Part shown: piece by piece, positions 33,837 through 43,181 of the stretch
Layout of the letters: each line of letters begins with the position of its first letter
Position numbering within the stretch: position 1 is the stretch's first letter
Origin: Caldilineaceae bacterium SB0664_bin_27
GTDB lineage: Bacteria > Chloroflexota > Anaerolineae > Caldilineales > Caldilineaceae
Length of the DNA: 46,568 nt
Direction: 5' to 3'
NCBI GenBank assembly: GCA_009838625.1
Contig: VXRG01000049.1
Span: 1 to 46,568 of the forward strand
The notes under the pieces: model-generated
Databases searched by the model: none
Seen by the model: the letters and a program-made list of their open reading frames with translations, nothing else
Told to the model about the DNA's origin: nothing
Translations under genes and position numbers: made by a program

Positions 33837-35018
33837 CTAATGGTACGGGTCGGCGGCGTCGCGCATGCCATCGCCCAGGAAATTGAACATGAGAACTGCG
33901 ATGACGACAAAGATAACCGGCCAGAGCGTCCAGGGCGTTTGGGCGACCGACATGATGTCCTGTGCGTCCTGGAGCATGACGCCCCAGCTGATGGTGGGCG
34001 GCTGCAGACCGATTCCGAGGAAGCTCAGAGCGGTCTCGCCCAGAATCATGAACGGGATGGCGATCGTGAGCTCGACGATGATGAAGCTGGCAAAGCCTGG
34101 CAGCAGGTAGCGGGTGATAATCGTCCACTGGTTTTCGCCATCGAGCCGCGCGGCCATGACGAAATCCTCCTCGCGCAGGCTGAGGATTTTGCCGCGTACG
34201 ATACGGGCCAGCCGGGTCCAGTTGAGAATCGAGAGAATTATGGTGATGGCGAAATAGAGGCGCAGATTGGGCCAGTCCTGCGGCAGGGCTGCGGCCAGCG
34301 ACATCCAAAGGGGGATGGCGGGCAGGGCATAGAGCAGGTCGATGAGGCGTTGGATGATTTCATCGACTGCGCCGCCGAAGTAGCCGGAAACACCGCCCAG
34401 AAGGACACCGAAAATAGCGGTGAGGGCAACGCCGATCAGGCCGATTGTCAAAGAGATGCGGCCGCCGTAGATGATGCGGGAGAAGATGTCTCGCCCAATG
34501 CGGTCGGTGCCAAAGATGAAGATAGGCATCGTCTCGTTGTCTGTGCCGAAGAGGTGCAGATCCGACTCGATCAGGCCCCACATCTTGTAGGAATCACCGC
34601 GCACGAACAACCTGATCGTGTTTGCCTCGCCTGCGTTGGCTTTGTAGATCGGGCGCGCGGTCACGGGATCACGCCCGCGCACGAGGGTGTAGATGAAAGG
34701 GCTGCGATAGCTATCGCTGACAACCTCGAATAGGCGAATCTTTGTGGGCGGCGCGGAGGCAAGATCCTTATAACGGGTCAAAGGGGCATGGGGCGCAAGA
34801 AATTCGGCAAAGAGTACGACGAAGTAGAAGACAGCGAGCACCCACATTGCGGTCTGGGCCAGACGGTGGCGGCGGAATTTCCACCAGACCAGCTGCCACT
34901 GCCCGGCCCGATAGAAGTCTTCCGACTCGGTAAAGGTCGTGGCCGGGCTTGGCGCAGTCTCAACAGAGCGTGGGCGCGGGTTGAGCAGCCTCAAAAGATT
35001 GGAAACGATAGAAGCCAT
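33837..35018 (-). CDS. ABC importer permease (DppC-like), second operon
   Basis: A 393-aa permease. Helix 1 (TAMWVLAVFYFVVLFAEFLA) is followed by about 110 extracytoplasmic residues (RGRDPVTARPIYKANAGE and beyond) before GTDRIGRDIFSRIIYGGRISL, so it is longer than a standard DppC, as in a known long DppC subgroup. The coupling loop is DFVMAARLDGENQWTIITRYLLPGFASF, and ALSFLGIGLQPPTISWGVML is the hallmark segment. It begins 9 nt after the stop of the DppB-like gene, so the two are coupled. Confidence 0.93.
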   Translation of the reverse strand: MASIVSNLLRLLNPRPRSVETAPSPATTFTESEDFYRAGQWQLVWWKFRRHRLAQTAMWVLAVFYFVVLFAEFLAPHAPLTRYKDLASAPPTKIRLFEVVSDSYRSPFIYTLVRGRDPVTARPIYKANAGEANTIRLFVRGDSYKMWGLIESDLHLFGTDNETMPIFIFGTDRIGRDIFSRIIYGGRISLTIGLIGVALTAIFGVLLGGVSGYFGGAVDEIIQRLIDLLYALPAIPLWMSLAAALPQDWPNLRLYFAITIILSILNWTRLARIVRGKILSLREEDFVMAARLDGENQWTIITRYLLPGFASFIIVELTIAIPFMILGETALSFLGIGLQPPTISWGVMLQDAQDIMSVAQTPWTLWPVIFVVIAVLMFNFLGDGMRDAADPYH

Positions 35019-35026
35019 AGTCTTGG

Positions 35027-36028
35027 TTACATCTCCTCCACGCTGCCAAACCGAATGCGCGGGTCAACCGCTGCGAGAGCGATATCGGCCAGCAGGCTCC
35101 CAACCAGCGCCAGGGTTCCGACAAGAAGAATAAAGCTGCCGGCGAGGAACATGTCCTGGGAGAGCAGGGACCGATAGAGAACCACGGCGGCGGTGGGCAG
35201 ATTGAGCACGATCTCGACAACGGTGCCCCCGGAGATGATCCAGGGAAGCAGAAAGCCGAGGGAGCTGATGAGGGGGTTGATGGCGATGCGTACGGGATAG
35301 TTCATTAAGACGGCAAACTCGGACAGCCCTTTGGACCGGGCCACGGTGACGTACTGTTTGCGCAGTTCGTCGAGCATGGTCGCCCGCATGACGCGAATGA
35401 TGTGGGCGGTGCCGCCAATCCCCAGGATAAGAACAGGTACCCAGATGCGGGTGAGCATATTCTGGAATTTGGCTATGCTCCAGGGTTCGAGTTCGAACGC
35501 CGGGGAGAATAGTCCCCCCACTTTGAGGCCGAACCAGGCGAAGGAGAAGTACATGACCACCATCGCCAATAAGAAGCCTGGCACTGCCAGGCCGATAAAT
35601 CCGATCATAGTGAACAGGTAATCGGTGAAAGTGTATTGTCGTACCGACACGTAGATGCCGATGGGGACTGATATGGTCCAGACGAAAATGGTCGTGAAGA
35701 TGGCCAACAGGAAGGTGAGGGCCATCTTGTCGCCGATTACCTCATTGACCGGCCTGCCCCACTGGAAGGATTGTCCGAACGAACCTTTCAGCAGGATGTT
35801 TCTTATCCAGGTCAGGTATTGAACGTGCATGGGTCGATCGAGGGCGTACTGCTTCATGAGTCGCTCGACCTCGGCCTCGTCTACATCGCGGCCCGATGCC
35901 CGCAGCGCGTTGATGTGCTCTGTCAGATAGTCGCCCGGGGGAAGCTGGATAATAAGAAAGGCGATAAGCGAGAGCAGAAACAGCAGCGGAATCATGCGCA
36001 TGACGCGCTGGATGATGTAGACGGTCAT
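35027..36028 (-). CDS. ABC importer permease (DppB-like), second operon
   Basis: A 333-aa membrane permease, the expected length for DppB. The start MTVYIIQRVMRMIPLLFLLS, then PPGDYLTEHI and LMKQYALDRPMHVQYLTWI, match the family; the core has QYVTVARSKGLSEFAVLMNYPVRIAINPL as the coupling loop. VEIVLNLPTAAVVLYRSLLSQDM is the conserved end. It is separated from the binding-protein gene by a stem-loop-containing gap of 80 nt. Confidence 0.93.
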   Translation of the reverse strand: MTVYIIQRVMRMIPLLFLLSLIAFLIIQLPPGDYLTEHINALRASGRDVDEAEVERLMKQYALDRPMHVQYLTWIRNILLKGSFGQSFQWGRPVNEVIGDKMALTFLLAIFTTIFVWTISVPIGIYVSVRQYTFTDYLFTMIGFIGLAVPGFLLAMVVMYFSFAWFGLKVGGLFSPAFELEPWSIAKFQNMLTRIWVPVLILGIGGTAHIIRVMRATMLDELRKQYVTVARSKGLSEFAVLMNYPVRIAINPLISSLGFLLPWIISGGTVVEIVLNLPTAAVVLYRSLLSQDMFLAGSFILLVGTLALVGSLLADIALAAVDPRIRFGSVEEM

Positions 36029-36040
36029 TCGGAACTCCTT

Positions 36041-36095
36041 AAGAGGAGAGAGTGAAGAGGAGAGTATAACCTCTCACTCCTCACTCCTCTATACT
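36041..36095 (-). promoter_or_regulatory. Intercistronic stem-loop after the second operon's binding-protein gene
   Basis: GAGGAGAGAGTGAAGAGGAG (36043-36062) pairs imperfectly with CTCTCACTCCTCACTCCTC (36071-36089) around a short TATAAC-containing loop. It fills the gap between the binding-protein stop (36109) and the permease ATG (36028). Its sequence resembles the hairpins at 7528-7590 and 45794-45872. Confidence 0.6.
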
Positions 36096-36108
36096 CACTT
36101 CTCGCCGT

Positions 36109-38157
36109 TTACGAAACGCCGCCTTCGTAGTAGAAGGCCTCTGGATGATAGGTGGAGATACCGTAGGTATCCCAGCCGACGGGTTTGCCAGCTGCCGGCA
36201 GGTTGTGCATCGTCTTGGGGAAGATGAGCGGAGCCGGGCTCTCGGAGACCGAGCCGACGGCCAGCGGGTTATCGGCAAGCCAGTCGAAGATCTTCTTGCC
36301 GGCAGCCACGCGCTCGGCATCGTCAATCACGGTGTTCATCGTATTGTAATGGTCGTAAAGGGTCTGGATCGCGGCCGGCGGCTCTTCGCCGTCCTGGCCG
36401 TTGCTCCGGAACCAGCGGCCCCACTCGGGAGCTGGGCCGCCCTGGCCGATGTTGGTGGGAATGAACCAGCGCATTTCGACCGGCAGCAACGTATCGGTGC
36501 AGCGGTCTGCGTGCCAGCAGCCACAGTGAACCAGGCCCTGGCTCCAGCGCTCGTTGTAGAGCGAGATCTGGATCTCTTTGGTGGAGGCTTCGATACCGAC
36601 CTCGCGCCAGAAGGTAACGACGATCTCGGTAAACTCGTGGGTGGCGACGCCAACGCGCGGTCCGGCGTGCTCGATGTTGAACTTGAGCACGTCGCCGTCA
36701 GGGCGCAGGCGGAAGCCGTCGCCGTTGCGCTCCGTCAGCCCCATGTCGTCCAGCAACTGGTTGGCCAGGTCCGGATCGTACTGGGACCAGTTCTCGGCAT
36801 ATTTCGGTTCGTAATACTGGGAGTTGGGCATCGGCGCCAACTGGCCCATCTTGGCAAGGCCGAAGAAGAGATTCTGGTTGATCTCCTCGCGGTCGATTGC
36901 AACGTTCAGCGCTTTGACGAAATTGGGGTGCTGCACGATGTCACGCAGCACGAGGTCTTCGGTCAGCGTGTGGCAGGGATAGAGCGTGTAGCGGTCGGTC
37001 ATACAGCTGGTGTAGTCCATGACCTGGTAGTGCTGAGTCGGCTCGTTTTCCTTGTAAAGGGGATAACGGGCAATCGAGACATCGTGCGGGCCGACGTAGT
37101 CGAGCTCGCCCTGGATGGTCTTCTGCGTGGCGATCTCGTGGTTGGCCACGAAGTCGATGCGCAGATCCTCGACATAGGGCAGCTGCTGACCGGAGGTATC
37201 GACCTTCCAGTAGTAGGGGTTCCTCTTCATGAGCACGAGGCCCTGCTGCGGCTCCTGGTCTACGATCCAGCCGGAGAGCATGGGATACTCGGGCGAGTTG
37301 GGACGGGTGCCCCAGACGCTGCGGCCACTGCGGGCGTTGCTCAGGAGCTGTACCCAGGTCTCATACTCAGACTCTTCGAGCATGGCAGCCAGGTCGTCTT
37401 CGTCAGCGAAGTCGGCGTGGAACTGCTGGAGGTAGTGGCTGGGCAGCAGGAAGTCGCCCTGAATACGGCGCGTGAGGTACGCGGGGAAGTTGCCGAACGG
37501 GGCGGCGAAGGTGATGGAGAAGCTGTAGTCGTCGTGAATGTCGACGGCCATGTTCTCGCCGCCGTGGCGGTAGACCCACCAGACGCTGGAAGCGACTTCG
37601 GGATGCGTGGCGATCGAGTTCCACCAGAAGTCGACGTCGCCGGTGGTGACGAGCTCGCCGTCGGACCACTTCATACCCTCATGCAGATGGAAGGTGTAGT
37701 GGGTGGCGTCGTCGCTGACTTCCCAGCTGGCGAACATGTTGGGCTTGATGGTCTTCAGATCCTGATCCGAATAGGTCAACATACGTTCGGCGAACCAACC
37801 GTACTGGCTGACGAAGCTGGACGGATCGAGGTGAATCTGGCGTACGAGGCCACCGTATTCGCCGATCGATTCGCGCGGCAGGACCAAGGGCGAGACCGGC
37901 AGGCGCTCGGTGACGGGGGGCAGATCGCCATTGGCGACCATTTCCGCCAGGCGCGGTGACTCCGAGTACTGGGAGGGCGCTTCGGCCTCTTCCATCACGG
38001 CCTGTTTAGGCTCTTCCTCTTTTGCCGCGGGCGCAGCAGCTGGCTCCTCGGTCATTACCTCCGGCTCGGGGCCACCGCAGGCAGCCAGGACGACGGCCGC
38101 GGTTGTTGCTCCCGACAACTGCAGGAAGCGGCGACGATGCATCTTTCGTTGGGTCAT
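36109..38157 (-). CDS. ABC importer solute-binding lipoprotein, family 5, with a Tat-type signal
   Basis: A 682-aa protein. The signal has the twin-arginine motif RRRFLQLSG followed by a lipobox VLAAC, so it is exported folded by Tat and lipidated. An acidic Pro/Ala/Glu linker follows. The family-5 domain is in normal order: WEVSDDATHYTFHLHEGMKW with SDGELVTTGDV, YYWKVDTSGQQLPYVEDLRI, ETI-type QKTIQGELDYVG, NFVKALNVAIDREEINQNLF and a C-terminal GCWHADRC segment. AGGAGGAAAGC precedes the ATG. Large members like this bind oligosaccharides or large peptides in some bacteria; the ligand here is unknown. Confidence 0.92.
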   Translation of the reverse strand: MTQRKMHRRRFLQLSGATTAAVVLAACGGPEPEVMTEEPAAAPAAKEEEPKQAVMEEAEAPSQYSESPRLAEMVANGDLPPVTERLPVSPLVLPRESIGEYGGLVRQIHLDPSSFVSQYGWFAERMLTYSDQDLKTIKPNMFASWEVSDDATHYTFHLHEGMKWSDGELVTTGDVDFWWNSIATHPEVASSVWWVYRHGGENMAVDIHDDYSFSITFAAPFGNFPAYLTRRIQGDFLLPSHYLQQFHADFADEDDLAAMLEESEYETWVQLLSNARSGRSVWGTRPNSPEYPMLSGWIVDQEPQQGLVLMKRNPYYWKVDTSGQQLPYVEDLRIDFVANHEIATQKTIQGELDYVGPHDVSIARYPLYKENEPTQHYQVMDYTSCMTDRYTLYPCHTLTEDLVLRDIVQHPNFVKALNVAIDREEINQNLFFGLAKMGQLAPMPNSQYYEPKYAENWSQYDPDLANQLLDDMGLTERNGDGFRLRPDGDVLKFNIEHAGPRVGVATHEFTEIVVTFWREVGIEASTKEIQISLYNERWSQGLVHCGCWHADRCTDTLLPVEMRWFIPTNIGQGGPAPEWGRWFRSNGQDGEEPPAAIQTLYDHYNTMNTVIDDAERVAAGKKIFDWLADNPLAVGSVSESPAPLIFPKTMHNLPAAGKPVGWDTYGISTYHPEAFYYEGGVS

Positions 38158-38202
38158 GCTTTCCTCCTGGGTTGAATCGTTGAAATTTTGATGATGATGG
38201 AG

Positions 38203-40419
38203 TTAACCACCGGCAAAATCGAGTTGAATAGCCTGCTCACCATGGACGACGACCATCTGTGTAGCCGGCCAGCCGTCTGTCACGCAATTCGGACCTTCGT
38301 AATGGTTGGCGCCATGCAACGGTTGCGCTTCGCCGTTGACCAAGAGCGGCCCGTTCCAGTCGAAAGTTACGGTATCACCCTGCAAAGGGCGATAGGATAC
38401 GGAAAGGCTGTCACAGACAAATCGGGCAGCCAGGACGCGTTTGCGGAATTCTGCGAAGGAGCCATAGTCGGCTTTGCGGCCCATCTGGCAAATCCAGGCG
38501 ACGTTATGCCCGGTCGCCCGCAGTTCGCGGAGGGCGGCGGGACCGTCCTGGACAAGTTCGATGGGTTGTGAGCAGCCGAGGGCGATGTAGGCGTCTCCCT
38601 TGGCGGCAAAGGTCCACTCTTTGCCTACCTGATGCTCGTCGAAGGCGAAGGTGGGGAAATAGGCGCGTGTGAAGCCAGAGGGATCCGTATCGGGCAGGGC
38701 GTAGAGCGCGATGAGTAGATCCCGGTGCTGGGCGACGCGGGGCAGACGCCCGCTGCGCCAGTAGCCGTTCCTGTGGGTTTCTTGCTTGAGGTCATGCGCG
38801 CCGGGATGGTTGACGAAGACGATCGCGTCAGCGTCCAGGGTCGCCTGCCAGCTCTGCCCGCCCTGGCTGGACTGACCGGGTTGGAAGTCCTGCGCGCTGC
38901 TCAGCAGATAGTCGGGCGTCCTGTAGATCGCTTTGTGGAGCGACTGCGAAAGGAGGTCATCGCCGGCTGTCTTACTCTCATCACACGCCGCCGCTAAGGC
39001 GTGGCGTTCGCTGGCCCATGTGGCGGCGGGGCCTGGTTCGGTTGCCAGCGAGGCAATGAGGGGCGGCAGTTGATATCCCTGGCAACAGCAGAGACTGACT
39101 GGCGCGGCCATATGCCGGTTCCAGGCGCCGGTGCCCCACATCAGGCGGGCAACGCCGGCCACTGGAGACACGTGTCCGTTCGGGACAGCGCCGCCGCTTT
39201 CAGCTGTGATTTGGCCGGCGCCGTAGACGCCCTGGAAGGAGTCCAATGCCAGGGTCACCAGAACTTTATCGATTACAACTGCGGCCAGATCCCAGATCTC
39301 TTGTGAGTCGGCCAGATCGATAAGGTGGGAGAGGGCGGTCAGCAGCTGGGCCAGGCAGTGGCTGGACGGGTCGACGAAACCGGCGGTCGCGGCGCGCTGG
39401 AGCCATGGCAGGACTGCCTCTGCGGCGCGCTGGCGGTGCCACTGCCCGGTCTGACGACTGTACGGGAACTGGCGGTCAGGATAGATCTGCCCGGCCAGGA
39501 GTTCGCAGGCGGCGAGCAGGAGGCTTTCGGTGTCGTCGATGGCCTTGCCGGTTTTCTCCGCATAGTCCTGCTGGTGGTAGGCAAAACCGGTAATACAGTC
39601 GTCGAGCGCTTCCCGGATTTCGGAAGGGAATTCGTCGTTTTCGCTATAGCGGCTGACCATGCCAAGGAGCGCGATCAGGCGGACGAGGTGATCCTCTTCG
39701 TAGCCCGCGACCGAGTCGACGGCGGCAGCAAGTTTCCTTGTATTGTTCCGACTCCACCAGCCCAAGGTCATCTTGGCGATCTCGGAATAGAGGCCATCGT
39801 CCCCGGAAACGGCGTGGCGCAGAAGTTCGATCTGTCGCTCGACGTAGGTGCCGTAGGATTCTGTCCTATAGTCTGACCGCACGACCGACAGCGGGATTCT
39901 GCGCTGAACGCGGACGCCGCGGACATAGTACTCGCTGGGGGAAGGCATCAGAATCAGTTCGTATTCCCCGTCGGGGATCGAAACTGCATGGCCCAGGGTG
40001 CGGTCGCCGTTATCGCCTTCCCTACCTTCGGATTCAGCGTAGATGCGGCCGTCGGACAGTTGCAGGCGGAAATTGTAATCGGCTGGCGCCTCCAGCTTTC
40101 GGGGCCATTTCACGACGATTCTGTCTTCGTAGGCGTAGACGTCTTTCTCGACGTATAGCTGTTCGAAGAAGGACTCGAAGAGTTGAACGCGGGCAGCCAA
40201 CTTCGCAGAGTCGTCGGCAGAGTCGGAGGCAGAGGAAACGGTGTCGGAATTGGACTGATGAGCGCCGTTGCTCCGAGTTTCGGTTGACAAAAGTACCTTG
40301 TCCTCTTTGTTGGCTCGAGTCGCCAAAGGAATGTGGGTTTCGCTGCTGACAGACAGAGGCGCAGTGACCTTCCGGACGGCAAAAGCAAAGGAGAGTCCGA
40401 CTTGCCGGTGGGCGGGCAA
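38203..40419 (-). CDS. Large protein of unknown function leading the second importer operon (possible alpha/alpha-barrel)
   Basis: Up to 738 aa; I do not recognise the family with confidence. There is no signal peptide. The middle (about 190-480) is helical with repeated pairs such as LVRLIALLGMVSRY, DTESLLLAACELLAGQIYPD, RAAEAVLPWLQRAATAGF and LLTALSHLIDLADS, suggesting an (alpha/alpha) toroid as in many carbohydrate-active enzymes. The last 150 residues look beta-rich. The longest frame starts at a TTG (40419) without a ribosome site; a TTG at 40290 preceded by AAGG is an alternative. It lies 45 nt before the binding-protein gene, suggesting it acts on the imported solute. Confidence 0.7.
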   Translation of the reverse strand: MPAHRQVGLSFAFAVRKVTAPLSVSSETHIPLATRANKEDKVLLSTETRSNGAHQSNSDTVSSASDSADDSAKLAARVQLFESFFEQLYVEKDVYAYEDRIVVKWPRKLEAPADYNFRLQLSDGRIYAESEGREGDNGDRTLGHAVSIPDGEYELILMPSPSEYYVRGVRVQRRIPLSVVRSDYRTESYGTYVERQIELLRHAVSGDDGLYSEIAKMTLGWWSRNNTRKLAAAVDSVAGYEEDHLVRLIALLGMVSRYSENDEFPSEIREALDDCITGFAYHQQDYAEKTGKAIDDTESLLLAACELLAGQIYPDRQFPYSRQTGQWHRQRAAEAVLPWLQRAATAGFVDPSSHCLAQLLTALSHLIDLADSQEIWDLAAVVIDKVLVTLALDSFQGVYGAGQITAESGGAVPNGHVSPVAGVARLMWGTGAWNRHMAAPVSLCCCQGYQLPPLIASLATEPGPAATWASERHALAAACDESKTAGDDLLSQSLHKAIYRTPDYLLSSAQDFQPGQSSQGGQSWQATLDADAIVFVNHPGAHDLKQETHRNGYWRSGRLPRVAQHRDLLIALYALPDTDPSGFTRAYFPTFAFDEHQVGKEWTFAAKGDAYIALGCSQPIELVQDGPAALRELRATGHNVAWICQMGRKADYGSFAEFRKRVLAARFVCDSLSVSYRPLQGDTVTFDWNGPLLVNGEAQPLHGANHYEGPNCVTDGWPATQMVVVHGEQAIQLDFAGG

Positions 40420-40518
40420 GAGATGGATCCGGATTCGCTAAGTGCGCCCTGGATCGAAAGAGGCTAAGGTATTGCGCTGAAGATGAGGGGGGAATCTCAG
40501 CCCATTTGTTGCGGGCGA

Positions 40519-40565
40519 ATTATATGCTTTCTTGCGGCAATAGTACAAATCAGAGAGGATTTGTA
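40519..40565 (-). promoter_or_regulatory. Promoter of the second importer operon with a palindromic operator at the -35
   Basis: The minus strand has a perfect TATAAT (plus ATTATA at 40519-40524) and a weak -35 TTGTAC (40543-40548) at 18 nt. The -35 overlaps a perfect inverted repeat, TACAAATC-AGAGAG-GATTTGTA (40544-40565). The start is near 40512. An activator or repressor dimer there would control the whole importer operon. The rest of 40420-40652 shows no gene. Confidence 0.55.
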
Positions 40566-40652
40566 TACCCTCTTGGACTTTGCCATTCGAATTGGGGACA
40601 GTTGGGGCCGCGGCGAAACGGGGCTTGGCAACTGCATATCCAGTGGTGAAAA

Positions 40653-41759
40653 CTAAGAGTCGATCGTCAGCACGGGTTCCCCCAGTGCCGGCCAGCGGGG
40701 GTTGATGCCAAGACCAGGGGCAGCAGAAGCTGCCATGCGGCCGTTGCGGCGCTGGGGCGCGCCTTCTGCGGTGCTGACGGTGACGTAGCTGTTGAAATCG
40801 GTGGCGGTAAAGAGGAATTCGGGCGGTGTGCTATGCGCCAGGTGGGCGATGGCGGCTGTGGTGATATCGCCGCCCCAGCTGTCTTCGATGGTCATGGCAA
40901 TGCCGAGGGAGACACAGAGATCGCGCGCCTGCCGCGCCCTGGTCAGTCCGCCGAATTTGCTGATCTTGATGTTGATGGCGTCCATGGCGTCATCCCTGTG
41001 CGCAGAAAGGAGAGCGCCAATGCCGTCAATGGTTTCATCGAGGATAAAGGGGTGCGAGGTGCGGCGGCGGATCGAGAGGTTGGCGTCATAGCTGAGGCAG
41101 GGTTGCTCGATATAGACATCGACATCCTGGACGCCGCGTACGACGCGGGCGGCCTCGTGGACGAGCCAGCCGGTGTTGGCGTCGGCGATGAGCACGTCCC
41201 CCGGGCCCAGGACCGCGGCCACCGCGTGGATCCGTTCGATGTCGGTGTCGGCGTCGGAGCCGACCTTGAGCTGGAAACGGCGGTATCCCTCGGCGCGATA
41301 GGCGGCGACCGAGTCTGCCATTTCGGCAGGGGGACGCTGGGAGATGGCGCGGTAGAGGATAAAGTCGTCGCCGTAGCGTCCGCCCAGGAGGACGCAGACA
41401 GGCTGTCCCGCGGCCTGACCGAGGATGTCCCAGCAGGCAATGTCGATACCGGATTTGACGTAGGGGTGGCCTTTGAGCGCCCTGTCCATCTGTTCGTTGA
41501 GGATCGCCAGCTGGCGCGGGTCGAGTCCGATGAGGTGGGGGGCGAGCTCGGCCAGGCCGGTGCGCACGCCGGCGGCGTAGGCGGGCAGATAGAAGGGGCC
41601 GAGGGGGCAGACTTCGCCGTGGCCGACGAGGCCGCTGTCCGTCTCGACCTGGACGATGGTGCTGTCGAAAACGGAGACCGATTTGCCGCCGGACCAGGCA
41701 TAGCGGCCTTCGTGCAAGGGCAGATCAACCTGGTAGGCGGAGATGCGCTTGATTTTCAT
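40653..41759 (-). CDS. Enolase-superfamily enzyme, hydroxyproline betaine 2-epimerase/cis-3-hydroxyproline dehydratase-like
   Basis: A 368-aa enzyme of the muconate-lactonizing branch. K165 (FQLKVGS) and K265 ([10 protein letters not shown]) flank the active site; metal ligands would be D193 (IADANTGW), E218 (VYIEQP) and D241 (LDE). The opening [20 protein letters not shown] and [20 protein letters not shown], with [16 protein letters not shown], is what I recall from the hydroxyproline-betaine epimerase/cis-3-hydroxy-L-proline dehydratase group. These act on proline derivatives from collagen or osmolytes. Activity here is inferred. It is divergent from the threonine-synthase-like gene. Confidence 0.85.
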   Translation of the reverse strand: MKIKRISAYQVDLPLHEGRYAWSGGKSVSVFDSTIVQVETDSGLVGHGEVCPLGPFYLPAYAAGVRTGLAELAPHLIGLDPRQLAILNEQMDRALKGHPYVKSGIDIACWDILGQAAGQPVCVLLGGRYGDDFILYRAISQRPPAEMADSVAAYRAEGYRRFQLKVGSDADTDIERIHAVAAVLGPGDVLIADANTGWLVHEAARVVRGVQDVDVYIEQPCLSYDANLSIRRRTSHPFILDETIDGIGALLSAHRDDAMDAINIKISKFGGLTRARQARDLCVSLGIAMTIEDSWGGDITTAAIAHLAHSTPPEFLFTATDFNSYVTVSTAEGAPQRRNGRMAASAAPGLGINPRWPALGEPVLTIDS

Positions 41760-42034
41760 CTTCGGAACTCTCTATTCCATGGTTGGCAGTTTGGCGGGGA
41801 CTGGCCAGGACATTGGACGGCACACGGTCCCTGGATTGTCATTGGAACGGCCCGATTTTAACACATTTTCGTTGTTCCGCCGCAGTTGGAAGAGCCATCC
41901 GGTTTCCCGGCTTGGAGCCCTTCCCACTTGACCAATCTGGTAAGTTCGGTTACAACAGTAAGGAAGAATGGTTACGCGTCCCTGCACGCGCGGAGCGCGA
42001 CTCCTCCAGTCAGCCCCCGGAAAGGAACCGACGG

Positions 42035-43153
42035 TTGATAGCTTACTGCCCCAGCAGCAATTTTCGAGTTGCTGCCGAAGAAGCTCCCCTGCGTTGCCCT
42101 CTCAGCCGCGAGCCGTTGGAGTATCGCGACCTCCCTCCTTTTGACCCGGATCAAATCGATGAAAGAGAGCCGGGCCACTGGCGCTATCGGGCGATGTTGC
42201 CGGTGGTGGCCGAGGGGCGCGAGCTGTTTTCCCTGGGGGAAGGGTGGACACCGTTGATCAAAGACAACTGGGGGCGCCAGCGCGTCTACTGGAAATTTGA
42301 GGGGTTGATGCCTTCAGGCAGCTATAAGGACCGCGGGGTCAGCGTGATCGTGAACTGGCTTGTGGGCCAGGGCGTTCGAACGGTCATGGACGACTCCAGC
42401 GGCAATGCGGGCGCCAGCCTTGCCTGCTACGCGGCGAGGGCGGGACTGTATGCCCGCATCTTTGTGCCGGCGTACGCGCCGCAGCCCAAGAAAGCACAGA
42501 TTGCGGTTTACGGGGCGGAGCTCGTTGAAGTCAGCGGGCCGCGTACGGCGGCGACAGAAGCCGCTGAAGCCTCTGAAACGGGCGTTGACGTCGTGTATGC
42601 CTCCCATGCTTGGCATCCGGCCTGCCTGCTGGGCTTCATGTCCAATGCGTGGGAAATTTGGGAACAGCTTGGGGGGAGGGTCCCGGACTGGTTTGTCAGC
42701 CCGGTCGGCTATGGCGGCCTCTTCCTGGGCGCCTGGCGGGGGTTTCAGCATTTGCACCGCAGCGGCGTGATTGAAAGGTTGCCGCGGATGGTGGCGGTGC
42801 AGGCCGAACCCATAACGCCGATCTGCGATGCCTTTCACGAAGGCCACAGCGAAATCGTGCCGCGCCGCCAGGTTGCGCCGAGCATTCTGGCCGACGGCAT
42901 CGCGGTGGAGAATCCGGTCCGCAACCGCTCAATCCTGTGGGCTTTACGCCAGTCGGGCGGTACGGCGATCGTGGTCAACGATGAGGAAATTCTGGAAGCG
43001 CAGGAGCGTCTGGCCCAGCGCGGGCTTTTTGTCGAGCCGACCAGCGCCACTGTGGCCGCGGCTCTGACGAGTTTGGGCCCCCAGCTGAAACCGTCGGATA
43101 CCGTGGTCGTCAACCTTACCGGTCTGGGTCTCAAACGGCTGCCGGCGGTTTAG
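42035..43153 (+). CDS. Threonine synthase-like PLP enzyme
   Basis: A 372-aa fold-type II PLP enzyme. The PLP lysine is in [11 protein letters not shown], the substrate loop in [20 protein letters not shown], and the phosphate-binding glycines in [13 protein letters not shown]. Threonine synthase converts O-phosphohomoserine to threonine. The usual N-terminal zinc ribbon is degenerate: YCPSS and RCPLS keep only one Cys of each pair. I start at a TTG at 42035 after GGAAAGGAA; no in-frame ATG is near, and the frame stays open to 41783, overlapping the divergent control region. Cysteate synthase-like functions are an alternative. Confidence 0.85.
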   Translation: MIAYCPSSNFRVAAEEAPLRCPLSREPLEYRDLPPFDPDQIDEREPGHWRYRAMLPVVAEGRELFSLGEGWTPLIKDNWGRQRVYWKFEGLMPSGSYKDRGVSVIVNWLVGQGVRTVMDDSSGNAGASLACYAARAGLYARIFVPAYAPQPKKAQIAVYGAELVEVSGPRTAATEAAEASETGVDVVYASHAWHPACLLGFMSNAWEIWEQLGGRVPDWFVSPVGYGGLFLGAWRGFQHLHRSGVIERLPRMVAVQAEPITPICDAFHEGHSEIVPRRQVAPSILADGIAVENPVRNRSILWALRQSGGTAIVVNDEEILEAQERLAQRGLFVEPTSATVAAALTSLGPQLKPSDTVVVNLTGLGLKRLPAV

Positions 43154-43181
43154 CGTCTTTCTGTGCCAGGGAGGCATTGGC

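Noticed and set aside
36145..37959. 604-codon open frame antisense to the 682-aa binding-protein gene
   Set aside because: Same pattern as above: the true gene on the minus strand has a Tat signal, lipobox and conserved motifs.
40833..41861. 342-codon plus-strand frame opposite the hydroxyproline-epimerase-like gene
   Set aside because: Shadow of a clear enolase-superfamily gene; it also runs across the divergent promoter region.
41783..42034. N-terminal extension of the threonine-synthase-like protein
   Set aside because: The 84 extra residues show no family resemblance and the ATG at 41783 lies in the divergent leader; a TTG with a ribosome site is at 42035.
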